Assembly (NCBI RefSeq): GCF_033473495.1
Contig: NC_088941.1
Coordinates: 186,001-250,000, forward strand
Length of the DNA stretch: 64,000 nucleotides
Reading direction: 5' to 3'
Source of the DNA: Cercospora beticola
Lineage: Eukaryota; Ascomycota; Dothideomycetes; Mycosphaerellales; Mycosphaerellaceae
This document shows positions 1 to 8,943 of the stretch, piece after piece (positions within the stretch are counted from its first letter, which is position 1; every line of letters starts with the position of its first letter). The notes under the pieces were generated by a model. The model saw nothing but the letters and a program-made list of their open reading frames with translations. It did no database searches and was not told the DNA's origin. The position numbers and the translations under genes were made by a program.

Positions 1-1006
1 CTCTCCGCGCCGCTCATGGCCCATTTCGTAGACATCATGACGCTGTCATCCAGAAGCAAGTCGGAAGTTCCGCAAGTGAAGAGAGCAGATGGAAGCTGTA
101 CGCTCGAATGAGTAGGAGTCGAAACGAAGGTGGCCACCATGTACCAACCTTGTACTCGTTCAACTTGGCATAAAGAGGACTAATCGAAGGGTCCCTTCGA
201 TCGTCTTTGGATTTGCCAGGTAGGTACGCCTCGAAGTATCTAGCAAAGACGAGTCAGCATAGTCAATCCCCAACCACGACAAAAGAAAAAGGGAGACCTA
301 TGAACTTAAGCATAATATCATAGTCCAAAACCAACGGTAGATCAAAATGCCGGATCTGCGGCATACTCTCCGTCAAATCGTAACACCCAAAGTTCAGCAC
401 CAGTCCCTTGAACCCCTTCCACTCTTTCCTCGTCTTCAGCAACTTCATCGCGGTCAGAACACTCAAATGCGCGCCCGCGCTATCTCCACCCATGAACTTC
501 AACTCCGCTCCGAATTTCTCTTCCGCGTGATCAATCAAATACTCTCCGATATCAAAACAGTCCTCATTTCCTGCCGGATAAGGATGTTCCGGCGCGAGTC
601 GATACCCAACAGACACAACCACCAGATCCGCCTCATCGGAATACCGCTTCAGCATGAGATCTTGAAATTGCTCGCTCTGCAATACCCATCCTCCACCATG
701 AATATGGTAGAACACGCCATTAGGTTTCTTGCCCTCGGCAGGTCTGAATACGCGACATGAAATATTCCGGCCAGCGTCTCGAGAAGGTAATTCGATGTTT
801 TCGCCTTCCGGTAGGACAGTCGGTCTCGGCATTGGAGTTTCACCATTCCAGCGCATTTGACGATATTTTTCGGCTCCAACTTCGTACCACTTGGGACCTG
901 CGTTTCCAATTTTCATGAGGTTGGCATTGTAGTCGTGTGTTTGTTGGCTGATAGCCGAGGGATGGAATTTGGATTGATCGAGCTTGAGATCGGATTCGAG
1001 AGGCAT
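1..1006 (-). CDS. alpha/beta hydrolase fold-3 esterase/lipase, 3' part missing
   Basis: Serine hydrolase of the hormone-sensitive-lipase (fold-3) family, expected to cleave carboxylic esters. The ATG at 1006 opens a frame with the oxyanion motif HGGGW (residues 103-107), the nucleophile elbow GDSAG (Ser176) and the YRLAPEHPYPA block between them, all standard for the family. The frame hits a stop near 263, but two introns restore it: 305-240 (joining MLK to YFEAYLPG) and 148-96 (joining NEYK to LPSALFTCG). The exons are therefore 1006-306, 239-149 and 95 to the window edge. The last exon carries the family's LFTCGTSDLLLDD segment, which includes the catalytic Asp; the catalytic His lies beyond the window. 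No signal peptide, so probably cytosolic. The physiological substrate cannot be told from sequence. Confidence 0.88.
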
Positions 1007-1273
1007 CTTGGGCGAATCCGGTGTTTTGAGTGAATGATGAGAAGATCTGGTCTAATTCAATGTAAGAGTGGAGGGCGTTTCTATAACGTATCAGTAAACT
1101 CGAAAGAACTCGAAATGGAAGTCATCGTGATGAGATGAAGTCAAGGTGGGGATGCTTGGTCCGAGGTTCGGAGCACAGCCGACTGCTATTCTGTGAGCTC
1201 CTCTAACTCAATGCTACTGGGTGAGTGGTCTCATAATGATTGTCTCTCTGGTAGCCTATATTTGCAAGCTTGC

Positions 1274-2530
1274 TTAGTCGTCGTCGCTGTCGCTTCCATA
1301 GCCCACCAGAGGCCCGGCAGGCTTGTCCGGCGCTTTGCTTGCGCCGTCGCCACCTGCTCTGAGCCCTTGCAGCGCTGCAAGTGTGCTTCCTCCGAGTAGA
1401 CCACCGCTCGAGACTTGCTGCGCGTTACCACCAGTGATCTGTAATGGTGCATCGTCCTCGTCATCATCTTCTGCAGGAGCTGCCTCAATCTGCTTTCGCT
1501 CTTCTCCAGATTCGATGCGCGCCTTTTCACTCGCATACCAGACGTGATCGGGAGCATCGTAGCCTTGCAATCCGAATGTACCTTCAATTTTTCTCCTCTT
1601 CCTCTCCTCTTCTCCATCTGCACCTTCATATTTACGTCCCTCAAGTTCTGCAACGTAGCTGGCAGGCAGCGCTCGTCGAATTGCCTCAGCAGCTTGTTCC
1701 TCAATCCTCGCCGCCTCTCTCTTCTGTGCCACAGGGTTCGGATCCACCGTCGCCCACCTCACATTCAGGGTCTCGTTATGATCCAGACTTTGGTGCGCCA
1801 TGGCCTCTTTCGCGAATTCCGAATTTGCAAGATGCACATATGTCACAAAGGCGACACCTCGTGAAGGCAGCACTCTTATCCTCTCGACCTGTCCCCACTC
1901 TTGGAAATGCCGCGCCACGATCTCCTCAATATCATCAGAGACATGTATCCGCCCCACGTACAGCGTCCTGTTGATTCGCATGAAAGAGCCCACGCCACCC
2001 ATGTCATCTCTGTAATCGCTGAATTTGTCTCGTCCGAAGCAGTCCACGTTGCTGGGAAAGATGTCGCCTAGCCCTCCACCTGGACCATCCTTGCCTACTC
2101 TGCTGTTGGGCAGCCTGTGCAGGTATTCGCAATCCTGACCCTTGGGGCATAGTCCGCGCGCGAAGAAGAGGCAAAAGTAGGAGCCCGGCACTTTGTCCGC
2201 TCGTGTGTATCCAGAATCCAGCGCGACATTGCATCGTCCCTTTGCCTGTTGCTTTGAGGAGAGCGCATCCTCACGATCGCCGCCTGACCATTTATTGTAC
2301 CAGATGTTGAATATCGTGCCAGTCTGAGGGGGAGGCTCGGTTTTGAAAGTCGAGGGATCTTGCTGAGGTCGTGCTGGCCGCCTCTTGCGCTTGATGATCT
2401 TGGTCCTCTTCACTTTCTGCGTGACAGTGCCATCGCTGTTGGTTGTCGTGACCGCGGTCGACGTCTCGGCGGCGGGCGCGGTGGTATCCTCGAATAGCGG
2501 CACGGTGGAATTTTTGGCGAGGTCAGTCAT
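1274..2530 (-). CDS. cwc2: pre-mRNA-splicing factor Cwc2
   Basis: Component of the NineTeen complex (Prp19/Cef1) that contacts U6 snRNA and helps shape the spliceosome's catalytic centre; nuclear. The protein is 418 aa and has the Cwc2 order: a basic N-terminal stretch (KRTKIIKRKRRPARP), the Torus region with IFNIWYNKWSGGD, and a CCCH zinc finger of spacing C-x7-C-x5-C-x3-H at about residues 120-138. An RRM follows (RTLYVGRIHV as RNP2, GVAFVTYV as RNP1, about 185-265), then a charged, low-complexity tail ending in Asp residues. The frame is open 42 bases upstream to an ATG at 2572, but that would add a poly-Thr stretch; the ATG at 2530 gives MTDLAKNS and is preferred. No intron is needed. Its 5' flank carries one copy of a sequence duplicated near 8.8 kb. 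Confidence 0.95.
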   Translation of the reverse strand: MTDLAKNSTVPLFEDTTAPAAETSTAVTTTNSDGTVTQKVKRTKIIKRKRRPARPQQDPSTFKTEPPPQTGTIFNIWYNKWSGGDREDALSSKQQAKGRCNVALDSGYTRADKVPGSYFCLFFARGLCPKGQDCEYLHRLPNSRVGKDGPGGGLGDIFPSNVDCFGRDKFSDYRDDMGGVGSFMRINRTLYVGRIHVSDDIEEIVARHFQEWGQVERIRVLPSRGVAFVTYVHLANSEFAKEAMAHQSLDHNETLNVRWATVDPNPVAQKREAARIEEQAAEAIRRALPASYVAELEGRKYEGADGEEERKRRKIEGTFGLQGYDAPDHVWYASEKARIESGEERKQIEAAPAEDDDEDDAPLQITGGNAQQVSSGGLLGGSTLAALQGLRAGGDGASKAPDKPAGPLVGYGSDSDDD

Positions 2531-3241
2531 GGTGGTCGTCGTTGTCGTTGTGCAGAGATGATGAGTTCGCAAGAGATGGGACGCGACCGAGAGACAACTT
2601 TTAGCACACGCGAGTCAGGCGGCGGAACTTGGTCTTGGCTTCCGCGGACTTCACATTCACAACCACCGCACTTTCTACCTTACAAGTATCGTCGCCGAAA
2701 GGGAAGGAAGAGTCGGCGCGAGTGAGCGATTCCGAATGCTTTAAGCGCATAGTTATAGAACCTCGGTCACCTAAGTAGATCTGATGCCAAGACTTTCGAT
2801 AGGGAACGCCACCAGGAAGTAAGTTTTGGCTTTCTCCTTCGACGCTCCATCCCTATGCGCAGTCACGCACCGACGCATGTTCCACACTCCAGTCTCTGCA
2901 GTGTAGCAGCTTCTACGCAGTGGCAAAATTCCACCTGCCGAAATCTACATCACAAGCCACATCGCGACTGGGCCGGGCGGCGAACAGAATCAAGTCGGAA
3001 AGATAAGTGATCGAAGATCGTAGAGTTGCTGTATCAGCGATATGTCGTGCGTCCATTTCTTCCTCAGCTTATGAATTCTGATATAATTGGCACATATGAA
3101 ACAATTCAGATTATAGAACTACAGAAAATGGGGCGCGCGAAGTGAAGTAGTGAAGCTACCTAAGCCCAAACGCCATGACAAAAGTGAAACAGATCCCTTA
3201 ATCAGGAAGGTTGAAGCAGATTGTACCTGCCAGTTGCCTTT
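2531..3241. other. intergenic, 5' flank of cwc2 and 3' flank of the glycine-rich gene
   Basis: No convincing gene in 711 bp. It holds copy A of the ~120-bp duplicated sequence (2610-2727) just upstream of cwc2. A short open frame around 3150 on the plus strand is the antisense of the glycine-rich gene. Confidence 0.6.
2610..2727. repeat. dispersed direct repeat, copy A
   Basis: About 118 bp closely resembling 8737-8858 in the same orientation. The first 23 bases are identical and the whole is roughly three-quarters identical by eye, with a few small gaps. It lies about 80-200 bp upstream of the cwc2 start codon. Read on the minus strand both copies give related peptides ending in KFRRLTR. 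Confidence 0.8.
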
Positions 3242-5519
3242 TCAGTGCTTGGGGCAGACGCATTGGCACGTTATGAGCTCAATCTTTGGGTCGTTGAGTA
3301 CTTCGATGCTTGGGTTGCTCATGCCTCCCGCCGCAGCGTTGCCAGTACTTCCACCTACTGGACATGTTAGTGTTTCTGCAACCCGACAGATAGCGCACTC
3401 TCTCATCTTCTTACCTCTGTTGCCACCGCCCGAGCCGCCCCCAACGGAACCACCACCCCCTATAGCGCTTCCACCCGCAGCTCCTCCGAGTTTGCCTCCG
3501 CCAGCAGACCCGCCTCCGTTGCTGCCCCCGCTACCGCCAGCCGCTCCCCCTCCTTGACCTCCAGCAGCAGAACCCCCTCCTTCTCCTCCCCCTGCACCGC
3601 CTGCTGCGCCACCACCCTCGCCTCCACCAGCCGAGCCGCCGCCCTTCCCTCCTCCTGTTCCTCCAGCAGCGCCGCCGCCTCTCCCTCCGCCTGCTGCTCC
3701 ACCTGCACCAGCGACCCCTGTGCCGGCAGCTGCACCACCGCCTTCGCCGCCCCCTGCAGCTCCTCCGATGGCGTCTGGATCTGGGACTTTAGTACGAGGT
3801 AGGTCGTCTCGACTTTGGCCTATCTGCCGACTCCGAAGGCGTCGATCTGGTGAGTCCTCTTCACTGTCATCCTCGTCTTCATGTCTATGCTTTCGGTGTC
3901 TTCCAGATCCCCTGTGCCTAGACTCCCTGTCGTCATCGTTATCTTCATCGTCGTCTTCATCTTCGTCTTCGTCTTCGTCTTCGTCCTCATCCTGGTGCGC
4001 GTGCTTATTGGCATGATGTCTGTGTCGTGCAGTTGGCTCGTCCTCTTCATCGTCGAAGGCTCCATCATCTGGTGGGGTAGGTGGCGGCGGCTCACTGGCA
4101 CCGCCTCCCACAGATCCACCTCCTGTACCCCCTCCTGAGCCTCCCCCGTTCGCACCTCCTACCGCACCACCGCCCGTACCACCTCCTGCTGCACCACTTG
4201 CAACTTTATCCGAGCCTGCACCACCTACAGCACCGCCGCCCGTGCTACCTGGAAGTTGAGGAATCGGTTAGAGCTCGTCACAAACAATTGGGGGTCAATG
4301 TTCACGTGTGGAACATACCACCGGCGCCACCACCGTTGCCACCACCTACATTACCGCCTCCAGTTCCACCACCCGCGCCACCACCTCGAACCTTTCGGCC
4401 ACCAGCACCTCCAACCGCGCCGCCGCCAGTACTGCCACCAGCGCCACCACCACCTGCGCCTCCGGCAGAACCCCCGCCCGTGCCACCTCCAGCCGCCCCG
4501 CCGAGGAACTGGCGAGCACGTAGGGCTGATATCATCTGCGATGTAGCTTCAGACTTTGGGAGGTCGTCGTTTGTCCATGACCACGGTTGCTTCTTGAGGG
4601 CAAGTTCGTGGGCGAGGGTGCTAGGCAGATCACCTGGCCCGGCAACATTGCCTCGAAGCTGGGCGTCTTGCTTGGCAGCGTCGTCCGCAGCAGCGTCTCC
4701 AGGAGGCCGGCTGGACTCGACATCATCAAGCGAGTTGGGAGTTGTCGGGATGTTTGGGACTTGCATAATATTGACCTTCTGAAGTTGCGCGTGATGGCTG
4801 TCTGGGGTCTCAGATGCATCCAGGGGCACAATGTCGGCAATTGGGCGACTTTCATTCAGCGGATCAGGCGTCTGCTGAGTGGATGGATCTTGTGGAACCC
4901 TCACAACCTCGATGATTTTCGGCTTCACGTGCTGCGGAATTTTGGGAACTTCCGGAGTAGTGGCGACATCGGTGATTGGGATATGCATCGGCTCTGTGGC
5001 TGGCATATCGGGCTTCTTGACTGCTGTGTTTTCATTTTTTGGAGCTCCAGCGGCAGCCAAGGATACAGCCTCGCTGACTGACTCACCAAGCTGATTAGGC
5101 ATCAGTTGCGCAGTGGCAGGAATGTCTGGGACTTCTGGGGCTTCAACAGCAGTGGCGTCACTCGACTCTGCTCGCTGTGGGTTGTTCGGCGCTCCAGGAG
5201 CATCCAAAGCTTCAGCATCAGGGACCAGACAGCCCGCAGCGTCGAGAGTAGTCGATGCATCAAGATTGGGGATCGCGACCGAGTCGATAGGCGCGATCTG
5301 TGGACATTGGGCGAGATCGCCAGCGACCTGAGATGTGGCATCTTGCCTTGAATGCAAAGGGACCTTCAGCGATCTCTCGGCCTGGGGCCACGTCAGTATT
5401 GCAGTCCATGACGAGGTCGAGACGAGGCGGAAGGATGAACTTACGATCGTGACGGGAGCGGCAAACGTAACAGAGCCGAGAGTGACAAGGAGGCTGGTAG
5501 TGAAGAGCATGCGATGCAT
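3242..5519 (-). CDS. large secreted modular glycine-rich protein
   Basis: I do not recognise a family. Three introns (5444-5382, 4318-4249, 3414-3358, all GT-AG) join four exons (5519-5445, 5381-4319, 4248-3415, 3357-3242) into one 695-aa frame. Modules in order: signal peptide with AAP cleavage region (about 1-21); a 300-residue Pro/Val/Ile/Asp-rich region with degenerate PEVPxIP-like repeats (PEVPDIPAT, PEVPKIPQH, VPNIPTTPN); an LRARQF site that looks like a Kex2-type junction; a first Gly-rich block of GGGxGG repeats; SEPPPPTPPDDG. Then an acidic/His/Arg run of alternating Asp-Glu; a second long Gly/Ala block; and a Cys-bearing tail ending CQCVCPKH. Such a layout suggests a cell-wall or matrix protein, by inference only. 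Two of the introns are multiples of three and contain no stop, so reading through them gives a plausible but probably wrong longer protein. Confidence 0.75.
3937..3990. repeat. CTTCGT/CTTCAT-type microsatellite inside coding sequence
   Basis: A run of near-perfect hexamers on the plus strand encodes, on the minus strand, the alternating Asp/Glu acidic block of the glycine-rich secreted protein. Length polymorphism in whole codons would be expected here. Confidence 0.8.
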
Positions 5520-7837
5520 CTTGCAAGCTTCCTGCGGAGCGTTGATATGCGGAGAAAGAGTGACTGATCCGCAAAAGCTTCCTTTCCGGCCTACGGTCTC
5601 CAGGAAGACGAGTGACTGCTCAAGATGAGCACCTTTGTTGCTGAGGCCGCATTAGATCTCGCGAGCAGCGCTTTATATATGCTATGTTGCTTGGTTTCGC
5701 AGTCATTGTCCTGCGCACGGTACGCATAGTTTAATTACCGTGATATTGATCGACAGTAACTTGTCCAATGGCTCTGCTGCATTGTACTCCTGGCACAGAT
5801 ACCTGCGCTCTTGTCACCAATTTTACTCCAATTCATCGTTGAACAGCCATGTACTTGTCATGGCTGGGTCATGCTACCGTATTGGGTGTTTGCTTCACGG
5901 CAAGAAGTTGCAGGCGGCCGCATCAAATTCCAAGTACAGGACCAGGTGTTGCAGACCCAGACTTCTGATTCCGCATACTTTCCGCGATCGGAATGTTCTT
6001 CCTGTGTGACTGATATCTCAAAGGACACGTACGGCATGGGTCTCGAGATCGTGAGCTTTCTTCTGCATAAATTATTGCTCGAAACAGGTACCCTGACGAG
6101 CACGACTGAGCCTGCCCGATCAGGTGCGTGCTCAGAGAAGAACGCCTCCCTGATATTTTCGTTGGTGGGCCAGTGGGTCTCAAGGGTCGATAGTCATTAA
6201 ACACTCATGGACGCGGTGTAGCGCTTGCATACTGGGAACGAAGCCTGTGATGGAGAACAGAGTTCGATATACTAGTCCTCTGGGTGGCGATTCGTGTTAC
6301 TTGTCCAGCGCGATCCATTCCCGCCAGCAGTTGACTTCCGATCTGGCATGGGACAGTGCTCACCGCGAGGATTCAGCGGGATCTGCTTGGTATCGGAATC
6401 TGGACGATACCAGTTTGCCACAGCTACGTACCAGAACCGAGCAATGTCAACCGTGGACGATGTTCGTAAGACTCTGTCTTCCTTGAAGGTGCTGCGTCTA
6501 TCGACCTCGAATGTCGACCATGAGAGGCGAAGGATGGAGGGCGAAGAGGAACAGCAAGGAACAGCAGTCGGCTCAGACTGCCAGATTGCACATTCTTGCA
6601 TGTATCACGAGGCTTATACTCCAGTTCCCCGGGCACAGCCAACAGGAAGATCTTGTCGCCGTATGACTCGCCTCGCCCACCAACCGGCGACAGCGCCAGG
6701 AAGAACAGCACGGGTGTGATAGTAGCGATCTCTCCGTCCTAGCCCATTCCATTGAGCGTCGTCTCAGGATCGAAAGGCGCCTTCTAGGCACAGCAAAAGC
6801 ATGTGTTGGGGGCAGTCATTGTCGCAGACTTGTTCCCGAGCCGTCATCAGAATAGTTGTGACAGAGCAACCTGGGAAAGGCGGAGATGGATCCGATATAC
6901 GCGCCGACTCCGGTTTTATGTTGACGGAGACAGCGAAATAGCACTGTTGTGCCGATGAAATGGGTGTCACTCTGGTTTTGCGGACCATTGATGGCGCTCT
7001 ACACAGTATTGCAGTAAGAGCGGATCTGAAGACATGGTGATGAAGGTAGTGGCGGTAAGAAGTGAAGTGCACACAAGGAAGAAGGGTCCTACGCTTGGCG
7101 CAATGCCACCCCTGTCTAGCGCGATCGCTGCAAGTCGCTACTCCGGTGACGACGGAAGGGACTTCAAGGAGCCCTACATGTAGCGCCATTTCAGCAGCTG
7201 TCATGCTGGTTCACAATCTCCAGAGTGCCGCGTTGCGGAGAGCTGCTTGGCTTTGAGGGCCTGGACCTCCACGATAACGCTACTGCTGCTCCGCATCCAG
7301 GCAGTACGCTGAGAGACTGAGGACCAAGCACGGAGCTTGCACCGACAACATGGCCCTGCTGTCAGCTGCAATCACTCGAGTGACGCAGTCTGCTCCCTGG
7401 CAAATGACTTCCTGAGAGAGACGCCACCGTCGACCACAGGGCTTATGGCTTGTAAGCACATGGCCGGCGCATGAGTCAATTATGCTTTGATGAGCCAGCC
7501 TCAGAAGAGTTCGCACTTCGTCTGGACCATGATATACATGTGACCAGACTCACTGTGAACATGTAGTAAGCATGGGCGATGTTCAGCTCAACGTACTGGG
7601 TACCCCAACGTACTGGGTATCGAGATACCAGAGTATTGTTGCCCACACTAAATGATGTGCACAGGTGTGGGACGGAATGGCGCATCTTCTTTCAGGCCTT
7701 TGGCCCCAAGTCGCAAGGAAAAGCGAGAGCTCCCGGAGCTCTTAAGCCAACATTATCGGACCATCTGCTGCTCATTGTACAGCAGTCACCAAAAAGAGTC
7801 TACGGAGACTCCGAACGATTGTGGAGAACCACGCAAC
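5520..7837. other. 2.3-kb gene-poor stretch
   Basis: No intact gene recognised on either strand. Base composition is similar to the neighbours, not the strongly AT-rich pattern of heavily RIP-mutated repeats. It contains a possible gene relic (6424-6826) and a small tandem duplication of 14 bases with a 17-base period at 7589-7619. Confidence 0.55.
6424..6826 (-). pseudogene. possible relic of a protein-coding exon with two in-frame TAG codons
   Basis: One minus-strand frame reads like protein (TAPNTCFCC, KAPFDPETTLNGMG, DGEIATITPVLFFLALSPV, then GDKIFLLAVPGELEYKPR) but is cut by TAG codons at 6786-6784 and 6741-6739. The second TAG could alternatively be the AG end of an intron. The sequence just upstream (HKTGVGAYIGSISAFPR) also looks protein-like, in another frame. 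No family recognised; the call rests only on amino-acid plausibility. Confidence 0.25.
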
Positions 7838-8590
7838 ATGCCCCCTCAACGCACCATCAGAGCGAGCGGAAAGGCGAAGGCGCGCGATGGCATCTTTGGA
7901 CAGCAATATTTCAAGAAGCCACCAAGGGCAGACCACTCTGGAACGTTGCGCGATGTCGAGTTTGAGTCCGCCAACAACGCCAGGCCATCAGCATCCACAG
8001 CATTGATCCCTTCGCCGACTGACTCTGCTCTGGCAGTAGAGGACTGCGAGATCTGCGAACAGCATGCGTCGCAGGCCTGTCGGCACGATGAGATGGCGGG
8101 AGACTCCAACGATCTGCGCGAGATTCTGGACAGTGGGCGAGCGTACAGAGTCAGCACCGATCTCAAGCTTGCTGACACGCAGACAACTTCACGAGACATT
8201 TTCACGTATAGCACAGCCAGCAGTGTCAACCTGCAAGACGGAATCAAGGAGTTGCAACAGCTGGTGGGGCAAATTGCAGTCGTCTCTGAACGTACCAATC
8301 ACATCGAGGAAACAGTCGACGGAGACTATGGCGTGGGTCAGATTTGGGGCATAGTCGACGACATACAAGAAAGGATCGTCGTTCTTGACAACGAAGTCGC
8401 CCGCGAAGCCTTATTGGAGGATGCCATAGACGCCGTGCAGATTGTCGAAGGGAAATTGGACAGCCTACAGGCGGATCTCGCTGTGGACCGGGACGTCTTA
8501 GCGGCCAGAATTGCTCAGTTGGAGGTCAGAATGGTGCAGCTAATACACTTGCTCCAACCTGGAACGCCACTTGCTAGACTGCCGTTCTAG
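7838..8590 (+). CDS. hypothetical protein with C-terminal coiled coil
   Basis: A 250-aa protein starting at ATG 7838 (A at -3). The frame is open further upstream, but that part looks non-coding, and no intron is needed. The N-terminal half is polar and probably disordered, with two Cys-rich spots (EDCEICEQHASQACRHDE). The C-terminal half, from about residue 130, has heptad-like spacing of Leu/Ile/Val with acidic residues (IKELQQLVGQIAVVSERTNHI, then DDIQERIVVLDNEV and LEDAIDAVQIVEGKLDSLQ), predicting an extended coiled coil that ends at LLQPGTPLARLPF. No enzyme motif or signal peptide. I do not recognise a family; a structural or scaffolding role is only a guess. It is transcribed toward the WDR70 gene 353 bp away. 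Confidence 0.6.
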   Translation: MPPQRTIRASGKAKARDGIFGQQYFKKPPRADHSGTLRDVEFESANNARPSASTALIPSPTDSALAVEDCEICEQHASQACRHDEMAGDSNDLREILDSGRAYRVSTDLKLADTQTTSRDIFTYSTASSVNLQDGIKELQQLVGQIAVVSERTNHIEETVDGDYGVGQIWGIVDDIQERIVVLDNEVAREALLEDAIDAVQIVEGKLDSLQADLAVDRDVLAARIAQLEVRMVQLIHLLQPGTPLARLPF

Positions 8591-8943
8591 CTTCTGTAAT
8601 ATAGGCAGTACTAACATCATTTTTGCGACTGTCAATGATGTTGGTGACAATACTGGCGTGGATTTTGAGGCTTGAGGTCCATACGAACACGTGATAGTCA
8701 ACCAGATACAAATGCATACGCGGGCCACTGTCATGCGCGAGTCAGGCGGCGGAACTTGGGTCTTGGCATCCTGGGCTTCACTTTCACTTTCACCTCCACA
8801 GCACTTCCTGCCTCACAAGCAACACCGCTCATAGGGAAGGCAGAGTCCGCGAATGAGCCCGTAGGCGTAGACGTCCGCGTCAGCGTAAGTGCCGTCTCTG
8901 TTCGCGCTTTCCGCTTCTCGTCATCACGCCCACAGCTTCCACA
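8591..8943. other. 5' flank of the WDR70 gene
   Basis: No gene. Contains copy B of the ~120-bp duplicated sequence (8737-8858), ending about 85 bp before the WDR70 start codon, so it should lie in the promoter or 5' UTR. Confidence 0.65.
8737..8858. repeat. dispersed direct repeat, copy B
   Basis: About 122 bp matching 2610-2727, beginning with the same 23 bases. On the minus strand it reads DSAFPMSGVACEAGSAVEV, continues with Lys/Val repeats, and ends KFRRLTRA before a stop. The corresponding reading of copy A gives DSSFPFGDDTCKVESAVVV and the same KFRRLTR end. Confidence 0.8.

Noticed and set aside
3150..4782. Proline-rich long frames on the plus strand (3150-3557, 4081-4782)
   Set aside because: They are the exact antisense of the GGx-coding glycine-rich gene; Gly codons GGN read backwards as Pro codons CCN. 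The minus strand has the signal peptide and splice sites.
5520..7837. RIP-mutated transposon
   Set aside because: The gap is not noticeably AT-rich and shows no transposase or reverse-transcriptase frame, so a RIP-inactivated repeat is not supported by eye.
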